Shown here: piece after piece, positions 24,752 through 33,656 of the stretch
How positions within the stretch are numbered: the stretch's first letter is position 1
How the letters are laid out: each line of letters opens with the position of its first letter
From: BNXB01 sp031556375
GTDB taxonomy: Bacteria > Bacteroidota > Bacteroidia > Bacteroidales > Azobacteroidaceae
Assembly (NCBI GenBank): GCA_031556375.1
Contig: JAVBTA010000010.1
Coordinates: 1 to 57,466, forward strand
DNA length: 57,466 bases
Direction of reading: 5' to 3'
The notes under the pieces: model-generated
What the model was told of the DNA's origin: nothing
Database searches by the model: none
What the model saw: the letters and a program-made list of their open reading frames with translations, nothing else
Translations under genes and position numbers: made by a program

Positions 24752-26560
24752 TCATCTGTATAGTTTTTTTATAAGATCCGGACGTTTTAGCTTACTCAGT
24801 GAACGGGATATATCAGCCTTGTATTTACTATCGTACCAAAAGAAATATTTCCTTTGATCAAGTTTTTCCTCCTGACTGTGTGCCGTATAAACTGGAGTCA
24901 TAGTATATGGATGATAACCGGTATAATAGATCTCAGTCGACAGTGTCATTGGAGTAGGAGTGAAATCCTGAACCTGTTCCGGTTGAAAGTTCAAATCCCT
25001 GGAAATAACCGCTAGTTCAGCCATATCCAACTCTGTACAAGCCGGATGAGAGCTCATGAAATAAGGAATCAATTGCTGTTTCAGGCCTTTTTCTTTGTTT
25101 ACTTTATCAAATGTTTTTTTGAATTGATAAAAATAATCGAATGAAGGTTTGCGGATACAACTCAAGACCTTGTCAGAAGTATGTTCGGGAGCTACTTTAA
25201 GTCTTCCGGAGACGTGATTGGCAATTAATTCGATACTATAATCTCTTGCTGTTTTGTTGAGTTCTCCGTTCTGATATTGATGTAACAACAGATCATATCG
25301 TACACCGCTTCCTATAAAGGATTTTTTGACACCCGGTATTTTGTCCACAGCTTTGTATAGATCGAGTAATGGTTTGTGGTCCGCATTCAGGTTTGGACAG
25401 ACTTTCGGGAAAACGCAGGATGGCTTTTTGCATTTTTTGCACATCTTCAGGTCGATTCCCTGCATTTTGTACATATTTGCTGATGGTCCGCCTAAATCGC
25501 TGATATATCCTTTGAAATCAGGCATTTCGGTGACAGCTTTCACCTCTTTCAAAATGGATTTTTCAGAACGGGAAGCGATGAATTTTCCCTGATGTGCAGA
25601 GATGGTACAGAAGGCACATCCTCCGAAACAACCACGATGGATATTTACAGAATGCCTTATCATTTCATAAGCCGGGATTCTTTTGTCTTTGTATTTAGGG
25701 TGAGGCAGACGAGTATATGGCAAATCAAAACTGGCATCTATCTCTTCCGTTGTCATCGGAGCGTAAGGAGGGTTTACTACAACCACTTGATCTCCTGTTT
25801 TTTGCATGATCCGGGAGGCATTGATCCGGTTTGATTCTTCTTCTATAAATTTGAAATTCTGAGCCTGTTTCCGTTTGTCATTCAGGCATTGTTCAAAAGA
25901 AGATAACTGAATATCTCCGTCCTGTTTTTCAGGAAAAGATGTAGATAAATAGGATGTCTGAGGTATTTCGGAGAGGTTATTTGAACCGGATTGTAGTGTT
26001 TTTACGATTTCCCGGATAGGTTTTTCGCCCATTCCATAAATCAGCAGATCAGCCTTTGAATCAACCAAAATACTTGGTAACAGTTTATCCTGCCAGTAAT
26101 CGTAATGGGACAAACGGCGTAAAGATGCTTCAATACCACCGATAATGACAGGAGTGTCAGGGTATAATTCCTTGAGAATCTGTGAGTAAACGATGGTTGG
26201 ATATTCCGGTCTCATATCCGGTCTAGCATCCGGAGTGTAAGCATCATCAGATCTTAACCGTTTGTTGGCCGTGTACTTATTGATCATAGAGTCCATAGCT
26301 CCGGCTGAAACTCCGAAAAACAACCGTGGTTTACCCAGTTTTTTGAAATCCCGCAAATCATCACGCCAATTGGGTTGAGGTATAATGGCTACGCGTAATC
26401 CCATAGCCTCAAGCGTACGGCCGATCACAGCGGCTCCGAACGACGGATGATCGACATATGCATCTCCGGAGAAGAATATAACATCCAATTCATCCCATCC
26501 TCTCAACTCCACTTCTTTTTTGGTTGTAGGTAACCAGTCCGTTAATTTTCGTTCTCTCAT
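24752..26560 (-). CDS. YgiQ family radical SAM protein
   Basis: A 602-residue iron-sulfur radical SAM enzyme of unknown substrate. The cluster motif is RGCFGGCAFC near residue 308 (CxxxCxxC). A N-terminal B12-binding-like domain comes before it and a C-terminal region with PRMT/KPSF-type conserved elements (APEHTSDKVL, QLIPYFMSSHPAC) follows. A CKKCKKPSCVFPKVC stretch adds further cysteines that could hold another metal site. Length is normal for the family. The start codon overlaps the mfd stop (ATGA), so the two are translated together. Confidence 0.93.
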   Translation of the reverse strand: MRERKLTDWLPTTKKEVELRGWDELDVIFFSGDAYVDHPSFGAAVIGRTLEAMGLRVAIIPQPNWRDDLRDFKKLGKPRLFFGVSAGAMDSMINKYTANKRLRSDDAYTPDARPDMRPEYPTIVYSQILKELYPDTPVIIGGIEASLRRLSHYDYWQDKLLPSILVDSKADLLIYGMGEKPIREIVKTLQSGSNNLSEIPQTSYLSTSFPEKQDGDIQLSSFEQCLNDKRKQAQNFKFIEEESNRINASRIMQKTGDQVVVVNPPYAPMTTEEIDASFDLPYTRLPHPKYKDKRIPAYEMIRHSVNIHRGCFGGCAFCTISAHQGKFIASRSEKSILKEVKAVTEMPDFKGYISDLGGPSANMYKMQGIDLKMCKKCKKPSCVFPKVCPNLNADHKPLLDLYKAVDKIPGVKKSFIGSGVRYDLLLHQYQNGELNKTARDYSIELIANHVSGRLKVAPEHTSDKVLSCIRKPSFDYFYQFKKTFDKVNKEKGLKQQLIPYFMSSHPACTELDMAELAVISRDLNFQPEQVQDFTPTPMTLSTEIYYTGYHPYTMTPVYTAHSQEEKLDQRKYFFWYDSKYKADISRSLSKLKRPDLIKKLYR

Positions 26561-29500
26561 TTTGCTATTTCTATGCTGCTTATTTCTTCAAGTATTTTGC
26601 AGGCCTTTTCTACAGTCCTGATATTACTAACAAGGACAGACCTCCTTTTATTGGTTTCTTTTAATTGGCAAATTTTGTAATTCTTATTTACAAATGCAAG
26701 CAATTTATCAAAAGCTTCACTCTGGTAGTATGGAGATTCAGGATCTGTGACCAGTAAAATATTCATCCGTTCCTGTTTCAGGCTGACTTTTTCAACACCC
26801 AGTTTCTTTGCCATTCGTTTCAGGCGGACAATATCGATTAATTCTTCTCCCTGAGGAGGGATTTTCCCGAAGCGGTCTTCCAGTTTTTTGATAAATTGTT
26901 GTATATCATCATCTTCCTCAAGTCCGTCTAATTCCCTGTAGATTGCAATACGTTCGGAATCATTCGGGATATACTTTGATGGAAACAAGACTTCCATATC
27001 ACATTCTACGTTGGTTTCAAGTACATAAGAAGCACCGGTATCAATGTTCTGATCGTTTTTGTACATATCTGAAAATACCTCATTTTTAAGCTCCTGGACA
27101 GCTTCGGCCAAGATTTTCTGATATGTTTCGTATCCCAGGTCTGCGATGAATCCGCTTTGTTCGGCCCCGAGTAAATTTCCTGCACCACGAATATCCAGAT
27201 CCTGCATCGCAATATGAATTCCACTACCCAGTTCGGAGAAATTTTCGATAGCTTGTAATCTTCTTCTGCCTTCTACACTCAATGTATGCAAAGGAGGCGC
27301 CAGAAGGTAGCAGAATGCTTTTTTATTGCTTCGTCCTACCCGTCCGCGTAGTTGGTGCAGATCGCTTAATCCGAAGTTTTGAGCATTATTTACGATGATG
27401 GTATTCGCATTAGGGATATCGATGCCATTTTCTACAATTGTTGTGGCAATTAGTACATCGTATTCATAATTTGCAAAATCAGTTACTATTTGTTCCAGCC
27501 TGGCCGGTTCCATTTGTCCATGGCCGACAGCAATACGGGCATCAGGGACTTCTTTACTGATCAGTTTCAGGAGTTCCGGAATTGTTTGTACCCGGTTATT
27601 GATGACAAACACCTGTCCGTTGCGGCTCATTTCGAAATTGATAGCTTCCCGGATAATGTCGCCTCCGAAACGATGTACTTCCGTTTGTATAGGATAACGA
27701 TTAGGGGGAGGTGTTGTGATAGACGATAAGTCGCGCGCACCCATCAGACTGAACTGTAATGTCCTGGGGATAGGGGTTGCCGTCAGGGTAAGCGTATCGA
27801 CATTTACTTTCAATTGTTTCAATTTTTCCTTGACACTGACTCCGAATTTTTGTTCTTCATCGATGATAAGCAACCCTAAATCTTTGAATTGTACTTCTTT
27901 TCCGATCAGTTTATGTGTTCCGATCAGGATATCTATTTTTCCTTCTTTGAGTTTTTGAAGTATTTCTTTGGTATCACTTGCTTTACGTGCTCTTGATAAA
28001 TATTCGACAGTGCATGGGAAATCACTCAGACGGTCTTTGAATGAGTTGTAATGTTGAAATGCCAGGAGGGTTGTAGGAACAAGTACGGCAGCCTGTTTTC
28101 CATCAGTCGCAGCTTTGAATGCGGCACGGATGGCGACTTCCGTTTTTCCGAATCCCACATCTCCGCAAACCAGGCGATCCATCGGGCGTAAGCTTTCCAT
28201 GTCTTGCTTTACGTCATTGGTCGCTTTCTCCTGATCCGGGGTATCTTCATATATAAATGACGCTTCCAGTTCTTTTTGCAGGTATGTATCAGGGGAATAA
28301 GCATATCCTTTTTCTTCCAATCGTTTGGAATAGAGTTGTATAAGGTCTTTAGCAATATCTTTGACCTTCTTTTTTGTCCGGTTTTTCAGGTTTTCCCAAA
28401 CACCGGAACCCAGTTTATTCAAACGGGGAGGTTCTCCTTCTTTTCCTTTGTATTTAGAAATTTTGTGCAGGGAGTGAATACTTACGAAAATAACATCGTT
28501 ATTAAGAAATGTTAATTTTATGACTTCCTGCATTTTTCCATTGAGTTCGGTCCGTACCAATCCCTGGAATTTACCGATACCATGGTCGATATGTACCACA
28601 TAATCCCCGCTCTGGAACTGTTGCAGTTCTTTCAGAGACAGAGCCAGCTTTCCGGAGCGTGCCCGGTCGGATTTCAGGTTGTATTTATGAAAACGATCAA
28701 ATAACTGATGATCAGTATAAAAACAAGCCTTGATAGTATTGTCCGTAAACCCTCCGTGAATAGCTTTGAGAATAGGAGTAAATAAAATATTATCACCACG
28801 GTCTTCAAAAATGGATCGGATACGGGCTATTTGCTTTTCATTATCACTCAGGATATAAAGTTTATAACTGTTTTCCAGTTTTTCTTTGAAGTTTTCGGCA
28901 ACCAGATCGAAGTTTTTATGGAATGAGGGTTGCATTTCAGTAGAGAATTCCACGATTGCTGAACCGGATTTCTCTTTTTCTTCATTACTCGGATTGGTCA
29001 GGTGAATTTTGATATGATCATCTGTTAAAGCCTGTATCTGTAATCCGGAAGTTACAACATCTCTGATTTCATCAAGGGTTTGAAATGTTTCTTCGTTATT
29101 GCTCAGGATAAGTTCTTCATTATAGATGGAAGTTATTTTCTCGTAAACCCAGTTTTCGTTCCTGAACAAAATCGTATCTCCTTTTTGAAGGTAAGAAAAT
29201 AAAGTCGTATCGTTTTGTCCTGTATTTGGAGATATAATATCGATTTGATCCAGCTTTTCTTTCGAGAGTTGCGATTCTACATCAAAACTCCGGATGCTTT
29301 CCACTTCATCTCCGAAAAAGTCGATCCGGTAGGGATATTCATTCGAAAAAGAAAAAACATCGATAAGAGAACCTCGTACGGCATATTGACCGGGTTCGTA
29401 GACATAATCGACCCATTCAAAACCATATGATTCCAGAACATCGGAGACAAAGAGGCTGTCTACCCGTTCTCCGACTGCTATTTTAAGTGTTTTTTTACTT

Positions 29501-29913
29501 AAGGCCTCACCGGAAACGACCTTTTCAGCTAAAGCTTCCGGATAGGTAATAATTACCAATGGATCCTGTTTGTCGAGGATACGGCCAAGTACTTCGGTAC
29601 GAAGAATCTCGTTTGCAGAATCTTTTTGTCCGTAACGTATATTTCTTTTATATCCCGAAGGGAAGAATAAGACATTCTGATCACCTAAAGCCTGACAACA
29701 ATCGTGAAAAAAATACCCTGCATCTTCCAGGTCATTGAGTATACAAAGTAAATTATTCCTTGTTTTACCGAAAACAGAGGACATGATCAAGGCTTCAGAA
29801 GAGCCGGATAAGCCTTTCAGGAAGATATTGGGTTGTTGTTCTTTAAGTAGTGATATTATTGCACTGACCCCGGGATGGGCATTGAATACCTTTTGTAAAT
29901 CCGAAATTTCCAA
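26557..29913 (-). CDS. mfd: Transcription-repair coupling factor
   Basis: Displaces RNA polymerase stalled at DNA lesions and recruits UvrA for strand-specific repair. The ~1118-residue protein has the N-terminal UvrB-like module, the RNA-polymerase-interaction domain (GDYVVHIDHGIGKFQGL, about residue 436), the helicase with Walker A GDVGFGKTE (about 585), the DEEQ box and TATPIPRTL, the second RecA-fold with LHQLRGRVGRS, and the C-terminal TRCF domain. I propose TTG 29913 (read as MEISDLQKVFNAHPG) as the start: longer frames to 29952 run through the two -7 boxes at 29930-29957, and the N-terminus then aligns with relatives. Overlaps the YgiQ gene at its 3' end. Confidence 0.95.
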   Translation of the reverse strand: MEISDLQKVFNAHPGVSAIISLLKEQQPNIFLKGLSGSSEALIMSSVFGKTRNNLLCILNDLEDAGYFFHDCCQALGDQNVLFFPSGYKRNIRYGQKDSANEILRTEVLGRILDKQDPLVIITYPEALAEKVVSGEALSKKTLKIAVGERVDSLFVSDVLESYGFEWVDYVYEPGQYAVRGSLIDVFSFSNEYPYRIDFFGDEVESIRSFDVESQLSKEKLDQIDIISPNTGQNDTTLFSYLQKGDTILFRNENWVYEKITSIYNEELILSNNEETFQTLDEIRDVVTSGLQIQALTDDHIKIHLTNPSNEEKEKSGSAIVEFSTEMQPSFHKNFDLVAENFKEKLENSYKLYILSDNEKQIARIRSIFEDRGDNILFTPILKAIHGGFTDNTIKACFYTDHQLFDRFHKYNLKSDRARSGKLALSLKELQQFQSGDYVVHIDHGIGKFQGLVRTELNGKMQEVIKLTFLNNDVIFVSIHSLHKISKYKGKEGEPPRLNKLGSGVWENLKNRTKKKVKDIAKDLIQLYSKRLEEKGYAYSPDTYLQKELEASFIYEDTPDQEKATNDVKQDMESLRPMDRLVCGDVGFGKTEVAIRAAFKAATDGKQAAVLVPTTLLAFQHYNSFKDRLSDFPCTVEYLSRARKASDTKEILQKLKEGKIDILIGTHKLIGKEVQFKDLGLLIIDEEQKFGVSVKEKLKQLKVNVDTLTLTATPIPRTLQFSLMGARDLSSITTPPPNRYPIQTEVHRFGGDIIREAINFEMSRNGQVFVINNRVQTIPELLKLISKEVPDARIAVGHGQMEPARLEQIVTDFANYEYDVLIATTIVENGIDIPNANTIIVNNAQNFGLSDLHQLRGRVGRSNKKAFCYLLAPPLHTLSVEGRRRLQAIENFSELGSGIHIAMQDLDIRGAGNLLGAEQSGFIADLGYETYQKILAEAVQELKNEVFSDMYKNDQNIDTGASYVLETNVECDMEVLFPSKYIPNDSERIAIYRELDGLEEDDDIQQFIKKLEDRFGKIPPQGEELIDIVRLKRMAKKLGVEKVSLKQERMNILLVTDPESPYYQSEAFDKLLAFVNKNYKICQLKETNKRRSVLVSNIRTVEKACKILEEISSIEIAK

Positions 29914-29929
29914 TGTGACAAATTTTATG

Positions 29930-29937
29930 CAAAAGTA
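29930..29937 (-). promoter_or_regulatory. Putative -7 box for mfd
   Basis: Minus-strand TACTTTTG, 17 nt before the proposed TTG start. A second exact match, TATATTTG, lies at 29950-29957 on the same strand. Confidence 0.5.
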
Positions 29938-29959
29938 GTGATAATACCGCAAATATACG

Positions 29960-29967
29960 TATCTTTG
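29960..29967 (+). promoter_or_regulatory. Putative -7 box for the glycosyltransferase gene
   Basis: TATCTTTG on the plus strand, divergent from the mfd boxes only 3-23 bp away. This supports a start at 29977 or 29989 rather than at the 5' end of the open frame. Confidence 0.5.
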
Positions 29968-29988
29968 AACTTTAAAATGAATGGATTT

Positions 29989-30729
29989 ATGAGCGACAGC
30001 ATTGTAATTATTCCTACGTACAACGAAAAAGAGAATATTGAAAAAATTATCCGTACAGTTTTTTCTCTCGAAAAATCGTTTGATGTTCTGATTATTGATG
30101 ATGGTTCTCCTGATGGTACTTCAAATATTGTCAAAGGTTTGCAAACAGAATTTACGGATCGTTTACATATGGTGGAGCGTAAAGGTAAGTTGGGCTTGGG
30201 AACGGCTTATATTTGTGGTTTTAAATGGGGAATAGAGCATGGTTATGATTATATTTTCGAGATGGATGCTGATTTTTCTCATAATCCGAATGATCTTCTT
30301 CGTTTATATGCTGCTTGTTCGAAAGAGGGTGCGGATCTGGCGATCGGTTCACGTTATGTAAGTGGTGTGAATGTAGTCAATTGGCCTATGTCGCGGGTTT
30401 TGATGTCTTATTTTGCTTCAAAATATGTACGTTTTATTACCGGAATGAAAATAGCCGATACAACGGCCGGATTCAAATGTTATCGTAGAGATGTATTGCA
30501 AACGATCGATCTGGATTCAATTCATTTCAAAGGTTATGCTTTCCAGATAGAAATGAAATTTACGGCGTATAAGTGTGGGTTTATACTTAAAGAGGTGCCT
30601 ATAATTTTTGTGAATAGGGTAGAAGGGGTCTCTAAAATGAGCGGAGGTATCTTCGGTGAAGCTTTATTTGGTGTGATTCAGCTTAAATGGAGCAGCCTGT
30701 TCAAAAAATACCCGCAGAAAGGAAAATAA
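29989..30729 (+). CDS. Polyprenol monophosphomannose synthase-like glycosyltransferase (GT2)
   Basis: A 246-residue GT-A fold enzyme of the dolichol-phosphate-mannose synthase type. It starts SDSIVIIPTYNEKENIE, has the LIIDDGSPDGT donor-binding strand, the catalytic metal-binding EMDADFSH (DxD) and the LAIGSRYVSG motif, all characteristic of the group. It should transfer a sugar from a nucleotide donor to a polyprenyl phosphate, giving a lipid-linked sugar used outside the cytoplasm. There are no C-terminal membrane helices, so it is the soluble, single-domain form. Start chosen at ATG 29989, 22 nt after the -7 box; ATG 29977 is also possible. It is monocistronic and convergent with the NVEALA block. 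Confidence 0.9.
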   Translation: MSDSIVIIPTYNEKENIEKIIRTVFSLEKSFDVLIIDDGSPDGTSNIVKGLQTEFTDRLHMVERKGKLGLGTAYICGFKWGIEHGYDYIFEMDADFSHNPNDLLRLYAACSKEGADLAIGSRYVSGVNVVNWPMSRVLMSYFASKYVRFITGMKIADTTAGFKCYRRDVLQTIDLDSIHFKGYAFQIEMKFTAYKCGFILKEVPIIFVNRVEGVSKMSGGIFGEALFGVIQLKWSSLFKKYPQKGK

Positions 30730-30758
30730 TCTCAATGAAATACCTGTTCTAATAGAGA

Positions 30759-31766
30759 CTATTCCATGTTGTAGGTAACAAAATAATATTCCTCATTGTC
30801 ATCTTTTGAAAGGAAATAGATTTTATTGTTGATGTCATCGAAAATCGGCATTGTCAGTTTTTTATCCGTAGGAGTTTTAAGTGTATACCTAACAATGCAA
30901 TCTCCCTTACTTGAAAATACTTCAATTGATCGAATTTCTGATTTCTTATCAATACTTCCGTTTTTGTGATAAAAATATAACTTGTCTTTTCCTGCATATC
31001 CGGCCATGTAATATTGTTTGCTTTTATCTGAATTTTTTGAAAGGTGTTCGGGCGATGCATCTCCAATGACAGATCGTTTGGTATTCAGTTCTGTATCTAA
31101 AAAATCTATTTGATCTTTAGAAAAATAGGCATAGGCAAGAGCTTGTCTATTCGCAACAATTCCTCCTTCATTAATAGACATGAAGATTTCTTCCTCCACC
31201 TCGTTGGCAGGAACTTTTATTTTTTTTGAATGCAGTAATTTGCCTCTGTTTAAATCATATGCAGCAATTTCTAAATATTTTAAAGGAAACCATCTCACAC
31301 AATAAAAAATGGAATCGTTTATGACTAGTGGGCTGATGATCGATTCTGTTTGATCCAGTTCAAATTTATTTTTCAATTTGATTGAATCGGTATCAATCTG
31401 AGATATAATCGACCTTTTTTTAGAGTCAGAAATGTATAAATAATTTGTATTGCTTTGACATAAAAAAGGAACATTATACTCATCCGGCCCTTGACCTAAT
31501 GTGCAGAATTGAGAGATGTATTGAAAATGAGGAAGAGAAAATACAGTGATTAATGAATCCAGATCCTTGTTCATAAGGAAAAGACGATTTCCTGCAATAA
31601 CGGGAAGACCCTGAGGGTTAATAAGCGTGTTAACTGCTACTATCTGAACAGGGGAAAGTTGTATTGTTTTTGCAAATTGTTTGCGAATAATTTTCTGCTC
31701 TGATCTAAAAGAACAGGAAGACAGGATTAAAGCTAATGTTATAAGAAACTTTATAGAATTTTTCAT
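30759..31766 (-). CDS. 6-bladed beta-propeller lipoprotein, unit 2 of the NVEALA block
   Basis: A 335-residue lipoprotein (lipobox LSSC after a short hydrophobic segment). The rest is a run of about six blades with periodic strand pairs such as RLFLMNKDLDSLITVFSLPH and NKIYFLSKDDNEEYYFVTYN at the end. It matches the Bacteroidota BF3164/TolB-like propeller lipoproteins often found beside NVEALA peptides. It is a paralogue of the protein at 32108-33133: both have a CTLGQGPDEYNV / FRGGGPDDFNLAKF-type element after blade 1, KSKQYYMAGYAGKDKLYF versus ENRIYYMSMFAGKDKLYF, and the same ending. The NVEALA gene 14 nt upstream is its likely partner. The ligand or function is unknown. Confidence 0.85.
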   Translation of the reverse strand: MKNSIKFLITLALILSSCSFRSEQKIIRKQFAKTIQLSPVQIVAVNTLINPQGLPVIAGNRLFLMNKDLDSLITVFSLPHFQYISQFCTLGQGPDEYNVPFLCQSNTNYLYISDSKKRSIISQIDTDSIKLKNKFELDQTESIISPLVINDSIFYCVRWFPLKYLEIAAYDLNRGKLLHSKKIKVPANEVEEEIFMSINEGGIVANRQALAYAYFSKDQIDFLDTELNTKRSVIGDASPEHLSKNSDKSKQYYMAGYAGKDKLYFYHKNGSIDKKSEIRSIEVFSSKGDCIVRYTLKTPTDKKLTMPIFDDINNKIYFLSKDDNEEYYFVTYNME

Positions 31767-31779
31767 TGAAAAATAATGT

Positions 31780-32082
31780 TTAAAATATCTCTCCTTTACA
31801 TGTGGAAATTCCGTTTACGTCTGTAACTTTCAATTCGCTACATGTTCCACAATACCAAACAGTTCGTTCTTTCCAATATTTCTCGTCTTCTTTGTACGTA
31901 ATTTCATTGAAACAACCTTGATAATGAATATATCCACCATGTGGTCCTTCAGATTGAGCTAAAGCTTCAATGTTAGTTAACATCAGATTTGTCTGTTCCT
32001 GATCCTTTTGAAGATTAATATTCAAATTGAAAATACAAATCATTATAAAAGAATAGAATAGAATAAAATAATTTTTTTTCAT
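31780..32082 (-). CDS. NVEALA-type exported cysteine peptide, unit 2
   Basis: A 100-residue protein with an N-terminal membrane/export segment (YFILFYSFIMICIFNL) and the NVEALA-like motif NIEALA at residues 37-42. The segment after it has four cysteines at 57, 78, 81 and 95, in the pattern C-x20-C-x2-C-x13-C. The paired cysteines are in YCGTC. The same spacing is in the peptide encoded at 33163-33453, although the sequences between the cysteines are mostly different. The motif is the hallmark of a Bacteroidota family of short exported proteins of unknown function. It sits between two propeller lipoprotein genes in a four-gene operon (25 nt after the first, 13 nt before the second). Confidence 0.85.
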   Translation of the reverse strand: MKKNYFILFYSFIMICIFNLNINLQKDQEQTNLMLTNIEALAQSEGPHGGYIHYQGCFNEITYKEDEKYWKERTVWYCGTCSELKVTDVNGISTCKGEIF

Positions 32083-32107
32083 AATAAATCAATCAATTAA
32101 TTAATAG

Positions 32108-33133
32108 TTACAAATCATAGACAATAAAATAATCTTCATCTTTGGATGTTACATAGATTTTGTTGTTTTTTTCATCGACAACAAAATGTACAAAGGGTTT
32201 TTCTATTTTATATTCAATTAAAGGGTTTCCTCCATTGTCGAAAACCTCTATATATTGAGGGCTCCTTTTAGCATCTTCGATTGTCTTTCCTTTACAATTC
32301 CGAAAATATAATTTATCCTTGCCTGCAAACATGGACATATAATATATCCTGTTTTCAAGGGCATTATTGGTATTAATATTTTGGGGAGGACACTCTCCTC
32401 TTGCAGTTCTTTTTGGTTTCAGGTTAATGTTAAAGAAATCGATTTGGTCTTTGTATAAATAGAAATATGCTACAGTTTGTTTATTCATATTAATAATCCC
32501 TTTATTTATGTAAAAGAAAGGATTAACATCGGTTTCGTCTTTGCTTATTTCAAACTTCTTTGATTTTATGAGTTTTTGTGAGTTCAGATTAAATGAGTTT
32601 ACAGAACACTTTCCTTTTGATACATCAACGAAATACAATAATGTGTCATTGAGAATATGAGGAGTGAAGAAAGTTGAAAAATCATCAAATCCTTTTATTT
32701 CATATTTCTTAATTGTTTTGTATTTCTTAAATGTTTGAAAGTCAATTTTTTTGATAATCCTTGAGTTTATATTAAAATAATCAAAAAGATATAAATAAGA
32801 AGACTCGCTATTACAAAATTTTGCTAGATTAAAATCATCAGGCCCTCCTCCTCTGAAACCAAAACTTTTTACAAATTTAAGATCCGGCAAGGAAAAAACA
32901 TGCATAAGAGTGTCGGTTTTATCGCTTAGGGTTAATAACTGATTATCAATTATTGTAATTTCAGAAAAAGCAATGATTACATCCATGTATATTTTTTTAG
33001 ATTCTGCTAGAGTTATTCTCTTTGGAAACTGTTTTTTTATTTCAGGAGTCGGGGGGGCTGCACACGCATTAAGAATAAATATACTTAAAATAAATACACT
33101 GGTTATTCTAAGATTTTTTTTTGTCGTAATCAT
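32108..33133 (-). CDS. 6-bladed beta-propeller lipoprotein, unit 1 of the NVEALA block
   Basis: A 341-residue lipoprotein with lipobox LNAC after FVHL..IFILNAC-type hydrophobic residues; start set at ATG 33133 (MITTKKNLRI), since the longer frame overlaps the preceding NVEALA gene. The six-blade propeller character is like its paralogue at 30759-31766, with FAGKDKLYFRNCKGK, then the closing strands NKIYVTSKDEDYFIVYDL. The two propellers share their overall layout but differ a lot in sequence, so the duplication is old or was followed by fast change. It follows its NVEALA peptide gene by 29 nt. Base composition of the block is notably A+T-rich compared with neighbours. Confidence 0.85.
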   Translation of the reverse strand: MITTKKNLRITSVFILSIFILNACAAPPTPEIKKQFPKRITLAESKKIYMDVIIAFSEITIIDNQLLTLSDKTDTLMHVFSLPDLKFVKSFGFRGGGPDDFNLAKFCNSESSYLYLFDYFNINSRIIKKIDFQTFKKYKTIKKYEIKGFDDFSTFFTPHILNDTLLYFVDVSKGKCSVNSFNLNSQKLIKSKKFEISKDETDVNPFFYINKGIINMNKQTVAYFYLYKDQIDFFNINLKPKRTARGECPPQNINTNNALENRIYYMSMFAGKDKLYFRNCKGKTIEDAKRSPQYIEVFDNGGNPLIEYKIEKPFVHFVVDEKNNKIYVTSKDEDYFIVYDL

Positions 33134-33162
33134 AACTAAACGTCTTATTAAATGAACGAATC

Positions 33163-33453
33163 TTATTTCGGGGTACAATAATGAGATTCATTTGCATAAT
33201 GAGCTTTAATGTGTGTGCATGTTCCACAATAAGTTAGTTCATGTGTATATGATTTCAGGTCGTCTCCCAGATAACCGATTGTTTGATAACAACCTATTTT
33301 TTCACTATCTCCTGATTCACTGTTTGCTAGAGCTTCAATATTTGTTAGCGTAAGATTGCTCAAATTATCTCCTTGACTATTCTTACTCAAGTTTAGAGAC
33401 GTAATTGTTATCAATGCAATTGAAATAATTGCAACTGTAGATTTGGCTTTCAT
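33163..33453 (-). CDS. NVEALA-type exported cysteine peptide, unit 1
   Basis: A 96-residue protein: basic-hydrophobic N-terminal export segment (AKSTVAIISIALITITSL), the NVEALA-like motif NIEALA at residues 38-43, and then cysteines at 55, 76, 79 and 93. This gives C-x20-C-x2-C-x13-C, identical in spacing to the second peptide at 31780-32082. The CGTC pair and a GCYQTI/GCFNEI start are conserved between them. I start at ATG 33453; ATG 33459 is also possible. It is the first gene of the four-gene operon; a TACGTTTG -7 box lies 43 nt upstream. Two disulfides, a metal site or modification of the cysteines are all possible. Confidence 0.85.
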   Translation of the reverse strand: MKAKSTVAIISIALITITSLNLSKNSQGDNLSNLTLTNIEALANSESGDSEKIGCYQTIGYLGDDLKSYTHELTYCGTCTHIKAHYANESHYCTPK

Positions 33454-33495
33454 AATCATTGTGTTTATATATTTAAAAGTTTATCCTTGATTTTA

Positions 33496-33503
33496 CAAAC
33501 GTA
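33496..33503 (-). promoter_or_regulatory. Putative -7 box of the NVEALA operon
   Basis: Minus-strand TACGTTTG, an exact TAnnTTTG match, about 43 nt before the first start codon. No TTTG is found at the -33 distance. Confidence 0.45.
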
Positions 33504-33571
33504 TTGTTTTTTTAAAATATTATGTGTTTTTGATGAATGTTTTATAACATGTTTTCAGATTTTATATAAAA

Positions 33572-33637
33572 ATCCCATTAAGAATACCATATTGACATCT
33601 GAGATGTTGCTTGCCAATATGGTATTCTTAATGGGAT
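33572..33637 (-). terminator. 23-bp perfect inverted repeat downstream of the aldolase gene
   Basis: Arms 33572-33594 and 33615-33637 are perfect 23-bp reverse complements with a 20-nt loop that can itself pair (ACATCT/AGATGT). On the minus strand it follows the aldolase gene and is followed by a T-rich tract. It likely ends the aldolase transcript and insulates the NVEALA operon from it. The stem is unusually long for a plain terminator. Confidence 0.7.
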
Positions 33638-33656
33638 GACGTTAAAATTTTTATAC

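Noticed and set aside
33537..33550. ATGTT...AACAT palindrome similar to one at 36305-36318
   Set aside because: A+T-rich symmetrical words of this length are expected by chance; spacing differs between the two.
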